Below, in pieces: positions 1-10,933 of a stretch of DNA of 37,500 bases. The notes below the pieces were generated by a model. It did not search any database. It was given only the letters and a program-made list of their open reading frames with translations, and was not told where the DNA came from. The position numbers and the translations under genes are program-made. The stretch is taken from positions 1-37,500 of the forward strand of contig JAHBMJ010002569.1 of NCBI GenBank assembly GCA_018398765.1, written 5' to 3'. Positions within the stretch are counted from its first letter, which is position 1; the number at the start of each line of letters is the position of its first letter. Source of the DNA: Chromera velia (Eukaryota; Sar; Chromeraceae).

Positions 1-134
1 TCGCTTCCTAGAAGGTTTGATGACCATCTAAGCCAGATTTCTAGGACCTGGGACTCCCGGCTATAAGTTGAATAACATGGTTTCTTTTGAGTTTTTGTAT
101 CTGACTCACATGATTTTTTGTTTATTTTGTGTAG

Positions 135-1168
135 CTACAATTACTGGACAACCGGTATGCTGCAGGTTACGTCTCGTGGAGGATTCTGTTCAATGCCACA
201 CAAGAACAGCCCTTCCAAGTGTGGATGACTGCCCTGGGCCTCTTCGTGGGGGTGCAGGTCGGTGGGCAGTCATGCAGTTTGGTCGTTTGGTTCTTTCTTC
301 ATTTTCGCATCCCTTTATTATGTCTTTGGGGAGTCTCTGCGGAGTTCTGTTCAAGTTATTGCTGCTCCTTCTCCTCTCCTGCCCTCTCCGCTTTCTCACT
401 AGCTCGTTCTGCCTTTACGCTTCGAATCGTCGCTTGCGCCCTTCCGCCCTTCCGCCTCTCTTCTGGCTCCCCTGCATCTTTTCTTCTCTTCCAAGCCCGC
501 AATCACATCATTGTTTCCCAATACTCTGACGGGCATTCTTTTCACCTTTCCAGGTTGCACGCCTCCTGGGATTCATCGCACTGTGGCCCCTCGTGAGACC
601 CACGAACTTTGCGGCGTCGGTCAGCCCGAAGGAGATTGTGCTCTTGTGGCTTGGCGGCCTCTACGGTGCGCAGACAATCGTCAGCCTCCTCTTCTTGACA
701 AGCGGCGCGTCTGGAGCTCTGGATGAGCATCAGAAGTAAGTGAGTGAAGAGACAACGAAGGGGAGAAGAAAAAGGGGGACATGAAGGAATACAAAAAGAC
801 GGGAAAAGATATGAGACAGTGACAGTCAGCTGAAGGAAGTTTCATTTGTGTATTCGGGAATTCTGCGTGTTGTATGAGGGGTGGTTTGTGCATGGGGAGG
901 GTGCATAGGGGGTGTGTGGGTGCGCATGCGAGAGTGTGTGTGTTAAAGCAAATCAGTCGGTCGGTATTAATTCATGCCTCCCTGTTACACAAACGCTTGC
1001 ATGTGTGCAGGAAAATCATCTCCCTTTACGTCTGTGTGCCCTTCACCCTCACAATTACCGTTAACGGGTGCATTCTCAGCCCTGTCTACAAGTACGTCCT
1101 CTTTGGGGAGGTGCCGTGAAAACTGCGCTGCGCGATGGGGGCAGAAAAGAAGGATAGTGAAGAAACGA

Positions 1169-1204
<36 letters not shown>

Positions 1205-1340
1205 CACACAAGCATCATTGTGTCGATTTGATGTACGTCAAAGAACCCTCTCACTTGTTTTCAGTTTACTCTTTCGATTATCATCCCCGAGTCTGGTGTT
1301 GAAAGGATCTTTCCTCTCTCTCCTTTCTCTCTCTTTCTCT

Positions 1341-1381
<41 letters not shown>

Positions 1382-1392
1382 GTCTGTCTCTG

Positions 1393-1445
<53 letters not shown>

Positions 1446-1450
1446 CTATA

Positions 1451-1486
<36 letters not shown>

Positions 1487-3596
1487 CTGCCCCGCTCCTC
1501 TTCTCCTCCTCCGTTTGTGCCTGCAGGCTTCTGAATCCCTTCCCTGCAGCGCCCTCCGGCTACGACAACTTCACCAATTTCTCTCCGGGCTTGAGATCGC
1601 TTTCTCAAAACAGAAAGAGACTCTGAAGGCACACTGGATCTTCACATCTCTTGTCTGCAGGTGAGGGCCGGGGTTCCTAGCAATTAAGTCGGATCATGCA
1701 TGCATCCATGCTCCCATCTGATGGATCCAGTGCTGCAGTCGCATTCTTATGACGCTGTTGGTGTGCTGCATGAGAAGGTCAAATGCGAGTTTGCATTGAG
1801 TATTTCAATCCCTCTTTGCGAGTGAGTTCGTTAAAAGACTGCATCGACCGACGCAAAAGAATCGCCAGATAGCCGGAGTCTCAGTGATGGAATCCCAGGG
1901 CCTCATGTGCCGTGTTTTCTTCTGTCGGTCTTCTCTCCTCATATCCCCCCCGTCATCTCTGCATGTGCCTGCGCAGATGTACAGCTGACGGAGACGAACT
2001 GGCAGAAGGGGAGGCGGACAGGACGGCAGGGGCAGACGGAGACAGCAGAGGGGACTCTGCCCCCCCTCCTTCTGTTCTTGAACTGGCACTGCGCATGGTT
2101 CCCTCCTTCTCTCAAGATGCCGCAGCCTCGATGGCCGACACCGCCACCCTCACTCTTCCCCTTCGCAGTGAGAGCGCCCGGGAGGTTCTCAAGGGTCCAC
2201 TCTGTCTCCAGATACCCAAGAGAGATGAAGTTATGGATTCTCTCATCGGGGCTGTGGCAGGAAGGTCAGTCAGTTGCTTGTAGAGGTAGACAGCAGAAGC
2301 TGAATGAGAGTCAGAGTCAGCCGTTGTTTTAAATAGTTGCTGTGCAAAACTTTGCCCCCATCCAAGGACTCGACATATGCAGCCAGCGTTTGTTTGCGCG
2401 ACCTGACTTGGGCGACAGTCATGTGAAAGAAAGTGATTCTTCTACACGCAGGTCACTGGCAGGAGCAGAGACGGCGAGGCTGCTGCTGACTGGGTCGGCA
2501 TCTTCTGAGAGTGCAATTCAGGCCTCCTCGTCGGCATTTCAGGCAGCCCGACGGTCGACTCTGCTGGGGGCCCTGAAGGCGTCTTCTTCGACTGTCAGTC
2601 AGTCCCATAATCGAGAATGAAACGAAATCAGAGTCAGCTATCATGAAATGAGTGAAAAATGCAAACTTATTCTGATCCGCAAAGACTGAGAGGTTTTGTC
2701 GTACCAAGACAAAAGAGAAGACCATGAAGAGCGGCAAAGAGGCTCTGATCCATTGATCGGTAGACAAGACCTTGGGCTTGATGAATCGTCACGAGTGTCT
2801 GCGAGCATCTCACTTTAGTGCCAAGAATGGTTTGTTAGAGTCAATTTATCGTGTTTTGCTGTATCACTACGTCGCTTCCACCCTGACACCTCTTGCGATG
2901 GATGGCCTTCTTCCACTCGTGCGCTCGTTCTGACCTCACAGTGGATGAGTCAAATTTGTGCAGAGCGAAGAGGAGGACGGGGAGGCTGCAGCCTACCTTC
3001 TCTGCAGCGCTGCCCACAACGCATACAAAAGGTGAGAAATCCCGGCCATGCTTTTCATGTCCAGAATACAAGCTGTCTCTCTCACCTCTCTGCGTTCTAC
3101 CCGGCCGACTGAGGGTGGGGGAAGGTGCGGGCATCATCTGCGGGAAGTGTGAAAGGAGGAATTCCGATGTGTGTGTCAGCCTTCGCTTCCTGCATGTTTT
3201 CCGCTCTACACCTGTATGTGAGAACAGTTAATTACTGCATAGTAGGCACGTCTCAGAACATATCAATTGGAATTCGCTCCGGCGGTCCCGAATCAACTCT
3301 CTTCTCTGATTCCTGTACTGTGAAATCTTATCCTTCCTCTTTTTTCCGTCTTTCTCGGTGCAGTTTGTACACAGGCAACTGCATTGAGGGAATGGCCTTC
3401 CGCTGGCTGACTGACACTCTCGAGAAAGCCGTGGTGGTCTCTGAGAGGGGAGCCTTGGCAAGAAAACTGGCAGAAGAGTCGGGGGGGGGAGAAGCACTTG
3501 TGAGTCGACAAATAGTGAAGGAAGAGAGAGCAACACGTTTTGTGTCCGTGTGTGCGTTTGTGTTCGCGCTTGTTTGCGAGTTTTGTGTGTGCATGC

Positions 3597-3629
<33 letters not shown>

Positions 3630-3975
3630 TGATTGAGCGTGTCTGTGTCTGTGTCTCTCTGTGTGTGTGTGTGTGTGTGTGTATGTATAGCAAACAATGC
3701 GTATGTTGTTTGAGTTCTCTGTATTGTTCCCCTCATCTTCTTTCAGCTGGCCGAGGAGGGTGCTGCTTCCTCTTCCGCCCCCTCGTCGACACAAGAAGGA
3801 CTTGCGGTGTTCAACCAAGAACTCTCAATTCTTCAGACAGACGCCCTTCCCCTCCTCCAGGAGAATGGAGCCACCCGACTGCCTGCTGTGTACTTCCCTC
3901 CACCGTTTTCCTACATGCTCGTGTTCAAGGCATTCGCTTATCACGTGGAGATGCTTTTCGCGTACGACATTGTCA

Positions 3976-4016
<41 letters not shown>

Positions 4017-5157
4017 CACGTGCGTGCGTGTTCAAGGAGGGCCGCCTTATGCTCATCCGCCTTGATGCTTTCGGTCTTTCTCTTTTTCGATTGCTCCTTT
4101 TTTGTCCTGAAGAAGGAATGGGTGGTTGAATGGTTGAATTACTCACTTTCTGAAGTGAGAGCATGAATACGAACATGCGTGAATGAATGGATGATTGTGT
4201 CAGTAAACGAATAGATGCATATCTGCATGAAGAAATGAATTGAAGCAATGGGTGCATGAATGAGTGCAGGTCCACCAACGTCTTCTCGAGACTGCAGACA
4301 AAGGGAATCTCTGGAGTCTCTGTTCTCAGGGGGCACGGTCAGTCAGTCACTTAGTCTCTCGGTCGGTCAGTCCACTTACACGCTGGATCTTCAGATCAGA
4401 AATCAAATACAACGATTGACACAATCCTTCAGTGTGACCTGCCAGCAGCTGTTTCTGTCCTCACTGGAGGCGCTGGGCGATGTCAAGGTGGGAAGTCCTG
4501 TCCGTCTGTCTGTCTGTCTGTCCCTCTCTCTTTGTGCGTCCGTGCGCGCGCGCGCGCGCGTGTGTGTGTGTGTGCGTGTGTCTTTCTTTCTTTCTGCATG
4601 TCTATGTGAGGGTGTTTGTTATCAGCATCACAGAAGATCTTTTCCATTGAAACCTCTTTCATGAATCTTTGTATGTACATGCTCCTTCTGCGCAGTAAGC
4701 TTTTCTTTGTCGCTCGTCACACGGCGCTGAACTTCTTTTCCCTTCCCTGACCACCCACGAGCTTGCAAGCAGATTGCAAGACTATTTTCCCACCATGCAC
4801 AGCAAGTGATTCCGTGCCATACACGATGAGGACCATAGAAGAATAATGCATCTGAGTAGACTGCTCTTATCTCTCCGACCGCTCAAACATCGCATGCATG
4901 CATGCAGGGCTGCTCTGGTTGCCAGAGTAGAGGAGGGCCAGGAGTGCATGAGGACTCTGGAGACTAAGGCGCCCTTTCTGTTCGCAAAGGCGACGGTGCT
5001 TTTGGCTGCGCGACTGCTCATGCACCTGAAGGTGCAGATCGCCAAAGACATGAATGCAGCAGGCTTGGTGCCGCAAAGCGATCTGGCACGGTTTGAGACC
5101 TCCATCGAGAGGGCCCTTCTAGACGTGACAAACTTTCGCCTCTGGGCACGAAAGTGA
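135..5157 (+). CDS. Na+/H+ exchanger-like membrane transporter, 3' part, at least 12 exons
   Basis: Exons read by me: 135-257, 554-735, 1011-1110, 1527-1660, 1977-2264, 2452-2593, 2964-3031, 3364-3499, 3747-3971, 4270-4337, 4433-4487, 4908-5157 (TGA stop). All have GT-AG borders and codon phase is conserved across every junction except the last, so a short exon or another donor may lie between 4488 and 4907. Exons 2-3 carry hydrophobic helices with LWLGGLYGAQTIVSLLFL and TLTITVNGCILSPVY. These resemble the end of the cation/proton antiporter core of SLC9 proteins (W-GLRGA and TL-x-NG blocks), closest in style to sperm-NHE/SOS1-type exchangers. Exons 4-12 are a soluble, partly acidic and helical C-terminal region. 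The likely role is electroneutral Na+/H+ exchange across a membrane; the family is inferred from short motifs. The 5' end lies outside the window: bases 1-134 gave no exon I could join. Confidence 0.72.
1169..1204 (+). repeat. (TC)n-(TG)n microsatellite in intron 3
   Basis: A pure TC run passes directly into a TG run on the coding strand, inside the intron between the exons ending at 1110 and starting at 1527. Confidence 0.95.
1309..1483 (+). repeat. Long compound (TC)n / (TG)n microsatellite in intron 3
   Basis: About 175 bases of almost pure pyrimidine TC repeat, with TGTC interruptions, followed by TG repeats. It lies about 40-200 bases upstream of the acceptor at 1526. Confidence 0.95.
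3599..3682 (+). repeat. (GA)n then (TG)n microsatellite in intron 8
   Basis: A GA run at about 3600-3626 is followed by TG/TCTG repeats to about 3682. It lies between the exon ending at 3499 and the exon starting at 3747. Unlike the other introns, the first block is purine on the coding strand. Confidence 0.95.
3979..4030 (+). repeat. (TG)n-(CG)n-rich microsatellite in intron 9
   Basis: A TG run starts eight bases after the exon donor at 3972 and turns into CGCGCGCACGTGCGTGCGTG. Alternating purine-pyrimidine sequence of this kind can adopt Z-DNA. Confidence 0.93.
4498..4584 (+). repeat. (TCTG)n, (CG)n and (TG)n compound repeat in intron 11
   Basis: Starts eleven bases after the donor at 4488. 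TCTG units come first, then a 14-base alternating GC run near 4546-4560, then TG repeats. Confidence 0.93.
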
Positions 5158-5689
5158 ATCGAATTTAAGTGACCTTAAGTCAGTGCATTAAGCGAAGAGC
5201 GGGGAAGAGGAGACTGAAGGCATCAAGAAACCAGGGGTTCCTGTCCAGAGAGATGAAATGGGAGGTGGACAATTAAACTAAGTTTGGCCAAAAGTTTCGA
5301 AACCCAAAGTACTATCATCAAAGAAAGGAAATGGGAAGTGGTACTAAAAAGTTTATCAGAAGGATTTGGAAAAAAATAACGCGAAATGGAAGAAGATCGG
5401 GCTCTTTCACTAACGAAAGAGAGAGTCCAGTAATACGGACCATGCAGTATTAATTTTCTTTGATTTTTTTTTTCCCTTTCTGAATCATATATGATGGGTC
5501 AGACATCATATTACATTGCATTTCCAATAAGAGACCAACTAGGGAGAATGCATTGCTACTACATAGTACATTGAGTTTGGGACTCATAAATCTTACTTAT
5601 AATCTGAAAGACTTTGAATTAAGAGTAGAAAGTCATATTTGTTATGAAATAAACGTGCAGACAGAACTTTAATGATTCAAAAAAGACAT
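5158..5689. other. Intergenic, AT-rich, no gene seen
   Basis: Follows the exchanger stop codon and should hold its 3' UTR. I see no open frame, RNA gene or clear repeat. The poly(A) signal could not be fixed. Confidence 0.5.
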
Positions 5690-5950
5690 CATCATCATCA
5701 TCATCATCATTATTATTATTGATCGGTCTATAGGCCATCATGCAATGCATGAGTCTAGGACAATGCTGTATTGCCCCTTTGCCAGACCTGTATCACTCAT
5801 CGGGGTGGGGCTGCCGTCTGCTAGCTGAAACCCGGCGCCTAAATCATGATGCTTAATCGATTTAAGTGCCGTCCCTCACTATAGAAGGCTGCGACAGTCA
5901 AACCAATCCAAGGTACTGAGAGCAGACAGAGCAAACCAGTGAAGAGGGAG
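5690..5950 (-). repeat. LINE/SINE 3' tail, copy 1, with ATC/ATT microsatellite
   Basis: On the minus strand a unique-looking 200-base stretch ends in a block that complements atcggtctataggccatcat at about 5720-5740. It is followed by an AAT run and then an ATG run. The same block recurs about 260 bases away in copy 2. A shared 3' block with a short-repeat tail is typical of non-LTR retroposon ends. Assignment to the neighbouring LINE is inference. Confidence 0.45.
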
Positions 5951-5959
5951 AACAAAGAT

Positions 5960-6048
5960 TATTATTATTAATCGGTCTATAGGCCATCATGCAGTGCATC
6001 ATCATCATCATACGCCATCGCTATCGGCCCATAATAGGCGTCTAGCGT
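5960..6048 (-). repeat. LINE/SINE 3' tail, copy 2
   Basis: A second copy of the block around 5970-5995, again flanked by ATT and ATC runs. It lies directly outside the left target duplication of the hAT-like element, so it may be the true 3' end of the LINE at 7332-9564 with the hAT element inserted in its 3' UTR. Confidence 0.4.
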
Positions 6049-6056
6049 TCGGCAAA

Positions 6057-7095
6057 CAGGGTCGCTTTTCTAGTCAGTAACAGGTCTAGTCTACCGGCAA
6101 TTGCCAGTAACCGGTAATGGCCTCAGTCTGCCTTGCTTTTACCGACAAAAAAAATGATAAAAATTAGGGTCCCCAAAAAAAAATTTCGCCTGCGGCGCCA
6201 ACCTTTAAAAACATGTTTTTAAGTGTTTATTAGCATTTGAAAAGCCTATTCACACACAAAAAAAAATTAAAAAAATATTTAAAAAATATAAATTTTTAAC
6301 TGTTTTATCCCTATAAGTAGCAAAAAGTTCTAACAGCTCTATGACAGCGTCTGTCCAACAACTACTCTCTTTTTTGACTTTGCTTCATGTCTCACTGTTT
6401 TGCTTCTCTGTATATCAGGCTTTGACCGTCGTCAGAGAGTGATTAAAGTAAGAGACGGAAAAAGTCTACTTCTTTCTGAAAAACGAGGAGATGGTAAACC
6501 TGCAGCTCTGTACTTGCGCAGCCCCTGGCCGGTTTGCTGAGGGGGGAGGAGCAAGAAAAACATTGCTTGCAGATGGTAAATCTCTATCCCCTGAGTCTCC
6601 AAAGTCAGAGGCCCTTCGAGGCCTCCGAAGTCAGAGGCCCTTCGAGGCCTCAGACATCAGCTTTTAGCGGCGGGTCTTTCTTTGGAGGCTGGAGCACTGG
6701 ATTGGAGGGACCGCCCAAACTTTGAGGCAGACTCTTTCCGTTGTTAGAATGGTGCGGGTGCATCTGTCTGGGCCAACTGTGATCATTGCGGCCAGCGGTT
6801 CTCTGTCTTTGGGCGCTAAGTGCAAGACGGGACCCATCGCTTCGACCTGCATCATCTTCAAGCACACTGGCCGCATAGCTGTCCCTACAGATAACGCATT
6901 GACTTTTTGAATTGACCTTAAGTCTAGCCTTAAGTAATTGATTGATTGACCTATAACCTAGGACTTAGGTTATTGAAAAGTGTTAGTAACTGTTAGAATT
7001 CTGCCAAGTCTTTGCTAACTGCCAGTAAACTCTGCCGGTAATTACCGGTTACCGGTAATGAAGCTTGTCTACCGCCGAAAAAATCGGCAACCCTG
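6057..7095. mobile_element. hAT-like non-autonomous DNA transposon, 1039 bp
   Basis: The left end begins CAGGGTCGC and the right end closes GGCAACCCTG, so the termini are imperfect inverted repeats of the CAGGGTTGCC type known from hAT elements. Flanks are tcggcaaa (6049-6056) and tcggcaag (7096-7103), an 8-bp duplication with one mismatch, as expected for hAT. Subterminal blocks rich in ccggtaa (about 6093-6120 and 7030-7062) lie in inverted orientation. No transposase is present, so it would move only with a partner's enzyme. The interior 6480-6910 has no recognisable protein. Confidence 0.72.
6600..6655 (+). repeat. Short tandem duplication inside the hAT-like element
   Basis: The unit gtcagaggcccttcgaggcc occurs twice in succession, separated by a few bases. 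Confidence 0.8.
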
Positions 7096-7103
7096 TCGGC
7101 AAG

Positions 7104-7331
7104 TCACAACACGCAAGGCAGATTGTTAAATTATGGACCCTCATTTCATAACATTTAGCAAATAGCTTAACAACTGCATTTTTTCTCAAACTCTTCCACT
7201 TTTGGCAGGGCGTGCTTGCGTATGAGCGAGGCTGCTTCATGTGATGTTGACTGCCAGCCATGCCACGCCACCTCATAACGCCATCTTCTTCCCTGCTTGT
7301 ACTTTCTAAGAATTTCTTTCACCTGACAGCC
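7104..7331 (-). other. Probable LINE 3' UTR segment
   Basis: Lies between the LINE stop codon (7332) and the right target duplication of the hAT-like element. No gene is visible. The call follows from its position only. Confidence 0.35.
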
Positions 7332-9564
7332 CTAAACCCAGCTTCCCTTCTTTTCTTTGAATGCTTTCTTTAGTTGCTCTAGCTGTCTGGGGGCGAGGTC
7401 CTTGTGTGCTTTGCTTGTGTGGATGCGAAGCCCTTGGGGGGTAGAAAACGTTCGTCCACATGCCTTACACTTCGTATCTCCATCTCTCTGCCCCTTTCTC
7501 ACTTCCCTTTTCTTTTCCTTTTCCTCCGCTACTCTCTCTTCTACCTTTTTCACCCCATCTTGAATTAACACCCTCTACCTGCCTCTATGAGAGGCAAGTG
7601 TCTGCCACTCGGCCTCATTGATTTCCAGAAGGCGGAAATCAGAGAGGACACAGTCGCTCCAACGAAGGAGGGGTCGACCAAGGGGGCACTCTCCTTGGAG
7701 ATGCCCAAACAACAACTGACGGGGAAGCCGCTCTCCCCCCATTCTCCTAACATGCCCCAGCTACTGGAGTCTGGTAAGTCGGACAGTGCTCTCAATCGTG
7801 CGCAATTCAAACGCACGACGGAGGGCGGCGTCTGGAGTATGCTCCTGACGAGGCTGGTTCGTCATCTGCCTCACACGCGCCATGCACCATGACTCTAACT
7901 TCCTGATCTGGTCTTTTCAGGCTCCCCATGTCTCTGCCCTATAGAGGAGGGCGGGGAGGACTGCACCTCTGAACATGTGCATTTTTATTATTGTTGTGAG
8001 CCCTGCCCGCTTCCACACCTCCCCCTGCAACTTCCCCCACACCATCTCTGCTTTCTGGATGCGGTGATGGATCTTTCCGTTGAGAGACCCGTCATTTAAC
8101 ATCACACCCCCTAGGTACCGGAACTGCTCTACCTCCTGCAGGGGCTGTCCCTTGATGGCAATGGTGGACTAACATGGCTCTCTTATATGCTTTTCCTCCC
8201 CTCTCCCCAGCTGTACTATCATCTCTGTCTTCTTAATGGAGATTTTCAATCCCCACCTGTCGCACGCTGCCTGCAGACGATCTGCAAACTCTTGCATGCG
8301 ACGCTTTCGCGTCTCGGGTACGGCCAGGTCGTCTGCAAACTTCAGATCAGTGACACTGATCTTGAAGGCGGACCGCCTTGCCTTCTTACTCGCAAAAGCT
8401 AGGCTCTGCAAAATCCACCTCCACCTCTATCCCCCCATCCCAGCCCTGCAAGGCCTCCTGCACAACTGCTTTGAAAAGGATAAGGAAAAGGAGAGACCCG
8501 ATCACACATCCCTGTCTGACTCCATTTTCAACTGCAAACGGCTCTGTTCTCTCTCCATTCACCTCTACACACGCCTCCATGTCTTGTATGAACGACATGA
8601 TGATGTCTGTCAGGAGGGAGGGAATGCCTACCTTCAAAAGCAAAGCACGGAGGGCGACACGGTTGACTCTGTCGAAGGCCTTTATCAGGTCAACAAACAG
8701 CCAGAACAGACAAATCTGCCTCTCCCGCACCTAGTCCCGCACCTTTTCCATGATCTGCCTTGCTATGAAAAGCATGTCTATTGTTCCCCTCCCCTCCCTG
8801 AATCCTGCCTGTGACTCACCTATTTTCTTTTTTTTTCGTTTCTGGATGCAACCCCCCACAATCTTTGCAAGCACTTTGCCTGCAACGATCAGCAGGGCGA
8901 TCCCTCTCCAGTTATAATAGAGCAGACGGTCGCCCTTCTTGGGGATAAGGACCATCACTGCGTCTTTGAACGCCTTTGGCACCCCCTTTTCCTTCTACAC
9001 TGCCCTAAAGACGTCCAGGAGCCTGCTGATCATCGTTTCCCCACCTGCTTTTAGCTGCTCTGCTACTATGCTGTCTGCCTCTGCAGCCTTCCCATTTAGC
9101 AGCCTCTTCACGGCCTCTCTCCTCTAGCACTTTGCCTACACGATCAGCAGGACGATCCCTCTCCAGTTGTTATAGAGCAAACGGTTGCCCTTCTTGAGGA
9201 CAGGAACCATCACTGCGTCTTTGAACGCCTTCGGCACCCCCTTTTCCTTCTACACTGCCCTAAAGACGTCCAGGAGCCTGCTGATCATCGTTTCCCCACC
9301 TGCCTTCAGCTGCTCTGCTACTATGCTGTCTGCCTCTGCAGCTTTCCCATTTAGCAGCCTCTTCACGGCCTCTCTCCTCTAGCACTTTGCCTGCAACGAT
9401 CAGCAGGGCGATCCCTCTCCAGTTGTCATAGAGCAGACGGTCGCCCTTCTTGGGGACAGGGACCATCACTACGTCTTTGAACGCCTTCGGCACCCCTTTT
9501 TCCTTCCACACTGCCCTAAAGACGTCCAAAAGCCTGCTGATCATCGCTTCCCCACCTGCCTTCA
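7332..9564 (-). pseudogene. LINE (non-LTR) reverse transcriptase ORF2, truncated and broken
   Basis: Minus-strand pieces in order: an RT start with IPKKGDRLLYYNWRGIALL (about 8900), AGFREGRGTIDMLF, an RT core FVDLIKAFDRVNR and GVRQGCVIGSLLFLIL (8386-8730), the active-site block KFADDLAVPE (about 8340), then the C-terminal LGHVRRMGGERLPRQLLFG block (about 7740). It ends in a C2H2-type finger CKACGRTF...GLRIHTSKAH (about 7430) near the stop at 7332. The family normally copies its RNA at nicked chromosomal DNA. Frameshifts (near 8390) and in-frame stops (one where the LGH block usually has Trp) make it dead. The 5' part is missing; the residual upstream piece lies at 32473-32542, beyond the LTR nest. 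Confidence 0.85.
8871..9564 (-). repeat. Three tandem copies of a ~255-bp LINE RT segment
   Basis: Copies run about 8871-9127, 9128-9382 and 9383-9564, the last cut by the E1 insertion and continued at 32473. Each begins cactttgcct and encodes, on the minus strand, the same stretch with VPKAFKD and NWRGIALLIVAGKVL. Copies differ by scattered point changes and small indels, so the triplication is not very recent. Confidence 0.88.
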
Positions 9565-9832
9565 CATAGTACTGATGCCTGGCACCGCCAACGTGTCATC
9601 GCCTAATTATCGCGCCGCCGCGTGTTTGACATACGCGCTTAGTCTGCCGGCCTGCCTCAGTCTGCATGGTTTTGCTGCATATGTCTTTTCACAAACTGAT
9701 ACTGGTGTTGTGATGTGTTATGTTTCATGAAGAAACAACAATGTCTAAAAGAAGAACCGAACGATCAGTTCTTTTGTGCATCCTATGAATGGCTCTAGAA
9801 ATCCTCCCTAGTTATCTCTTAGCAATCCTACA
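9565..9832 (+). repeat. E1 5' LTR
   Basis: 268 bp, ending ..cctaca. It starts catag where the 3' copy has tgtag, so the canonical TG terminus has been lost by two transitions. By eye about 21 differences from the 3' LTR, all transitions. Confidence 0.93.
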
Positions 9833-9849
9833 GGGTAGCAGAAGCCTCG
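9833..9849 (+). promoter_or_regulatory. E1 primer-binding site
   Basis: The bases after the LTR, gggtagcagaagcctcg, resemble TGGTAGCAGAGG. That is the complement of the 3' end of initiator methionine tRNA, the usual primer for Ty3/gypsy reverse transcription. Confidence 0.6.
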
Positions 9850-10054
9850 TTCGACCAGAGGCTATAGTTGATCATATCCATTTATGTTGTAGTTGTACTG
9901 AATGGCTGAAGGGACATTCAGTCAGTTTATTACTCAGTTTGAGTGCAACGCGCAGTTTTAGGAGCTGCACCAGGAACTTCTCTTGCAGCGTTCTGTGATG
10001 CAGAGGCTGGCAGATAAAGTTCGGGAGCCACGAACGTAAGTCGTGCCTCCGACC

Positions 10055-10933
10055 ATGGCCGCTGGAGTGGAGACGTCTGCCGGTGAACATCCTCTGTTGC
10101 TCGACAGAGAACTGCCTCGAGCCTGCAAAGTGAAGGAGCCTTCCATCTTTACAGGGGATTGGCATGAGGTCTCTGACTGGCTCGAAGACATGAAAGAGTA
10201 TTGCCAGAGCACGGGAGTGTCGGAGAGTTGATGGCTCTTTGTTTTAAAGAGCTATCTGTCGAAAACTCTGAAGAAGTGGGTCCATTGGAAACAGAAAAGC
10301 GCAACTCCCTTCCGTTCCTTCCAAGACTTCACAGAGGCACTGAAAAAGAGGTACATCGACCTGCTTGAGCAGGATCACCATAGGGATGCACTGGAGGAGC
10401 TCCAGTACTCGAAAGCACAGGGTATGGAGAGCTTTAGGGACGCCTTCTTGGATCTGGCGGAAGAGATCAAAGACACATCGACCCCTGCTGATCTCATCCA
10501 CATCTTCAAAAAGGCCATCCCCGATGCGATTTGCCTCGAGGTGAACAAGAAAGCTCCTTTCACTCTCGAGGAGGCAGTGGAGGCGGTTTGTATCGCAGCG
10601 GAGACTTTAGAAGAAAGGGGTGGGAACCGAAAGAGGCACGCTCAGACTGGGGGCAGCAGACCGAACGGAAAGCACCAGGGTGGGTCCAACTCTGACGGAC
10701 CTGTTCCTATGCAGCTGGACGCCGTGTGCTCTTTTTCTTTAAAAGAGAAAGCCAAACTGATGCGACAGAGACGGTGCTTCCTCTGCAAGCAGAAGGGACA
10801 TAAGAAGAAAGATTGTCCATCCTTGTTGTTTTTGCAGAGTGGGTTCAGGTTAAATGTTTCCAGACTGCAGCAACCGTACGGAAGAAGGCCATGGGGTCCT
10901 TCGAGACCGCAGAGACCCGCGTATGATGGTTAG
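10055..10933 (+). pseudogene. gag: E1 gag, capsid/nucleocapsid, one internal stop
   Basis: A single frame from ATG 10055 to TAG 10931-10933 (about 293 codons), interrupted by TGA at 10229-10231. The middle resembles the retrotransposon Gag domain. A CCHC zinc knuckle, CFLCKQKGHKKKDC, lies at about codons 240-255. Its role would be packaging element RNA into cytoplasmic particles. The same frame continues past the TAG into protease, so gag and pol may have been one fused frame. Confidence 0.82.

Noticed and set aside
1-134. A further exchanger exon: an open frame with WDSR-like residues at 1-63.
   Set aside because: No usable donor precedes the stop at 64-66, and similarity is not evident.
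1200-1664. Open frames across the CT/GT repeats in the exchanger gene.
   Set aside because: Repeat translations inside introns; only the segment 1527-1660 fits the exon chain.
3125-4129. A 334-codon + frame.
   Set aside because: It crosses splice sites and microsatellites and disagrees with the phase-matched exons at 3364-3499 and 3747-3971.
4765-4809. A short extra exchanger exon encoding IARLFSHHAQQ.
   Set aside because: Splice sites are weak; it only loosely repairs the phase gap before the last exon.
5690-6010. A CRISPR-like array from the repeated ATC/ATT blocks.
   Set aside because: Only two copies of the block, with microsatellite runs and no regular spacers, in a eukaryotic context.
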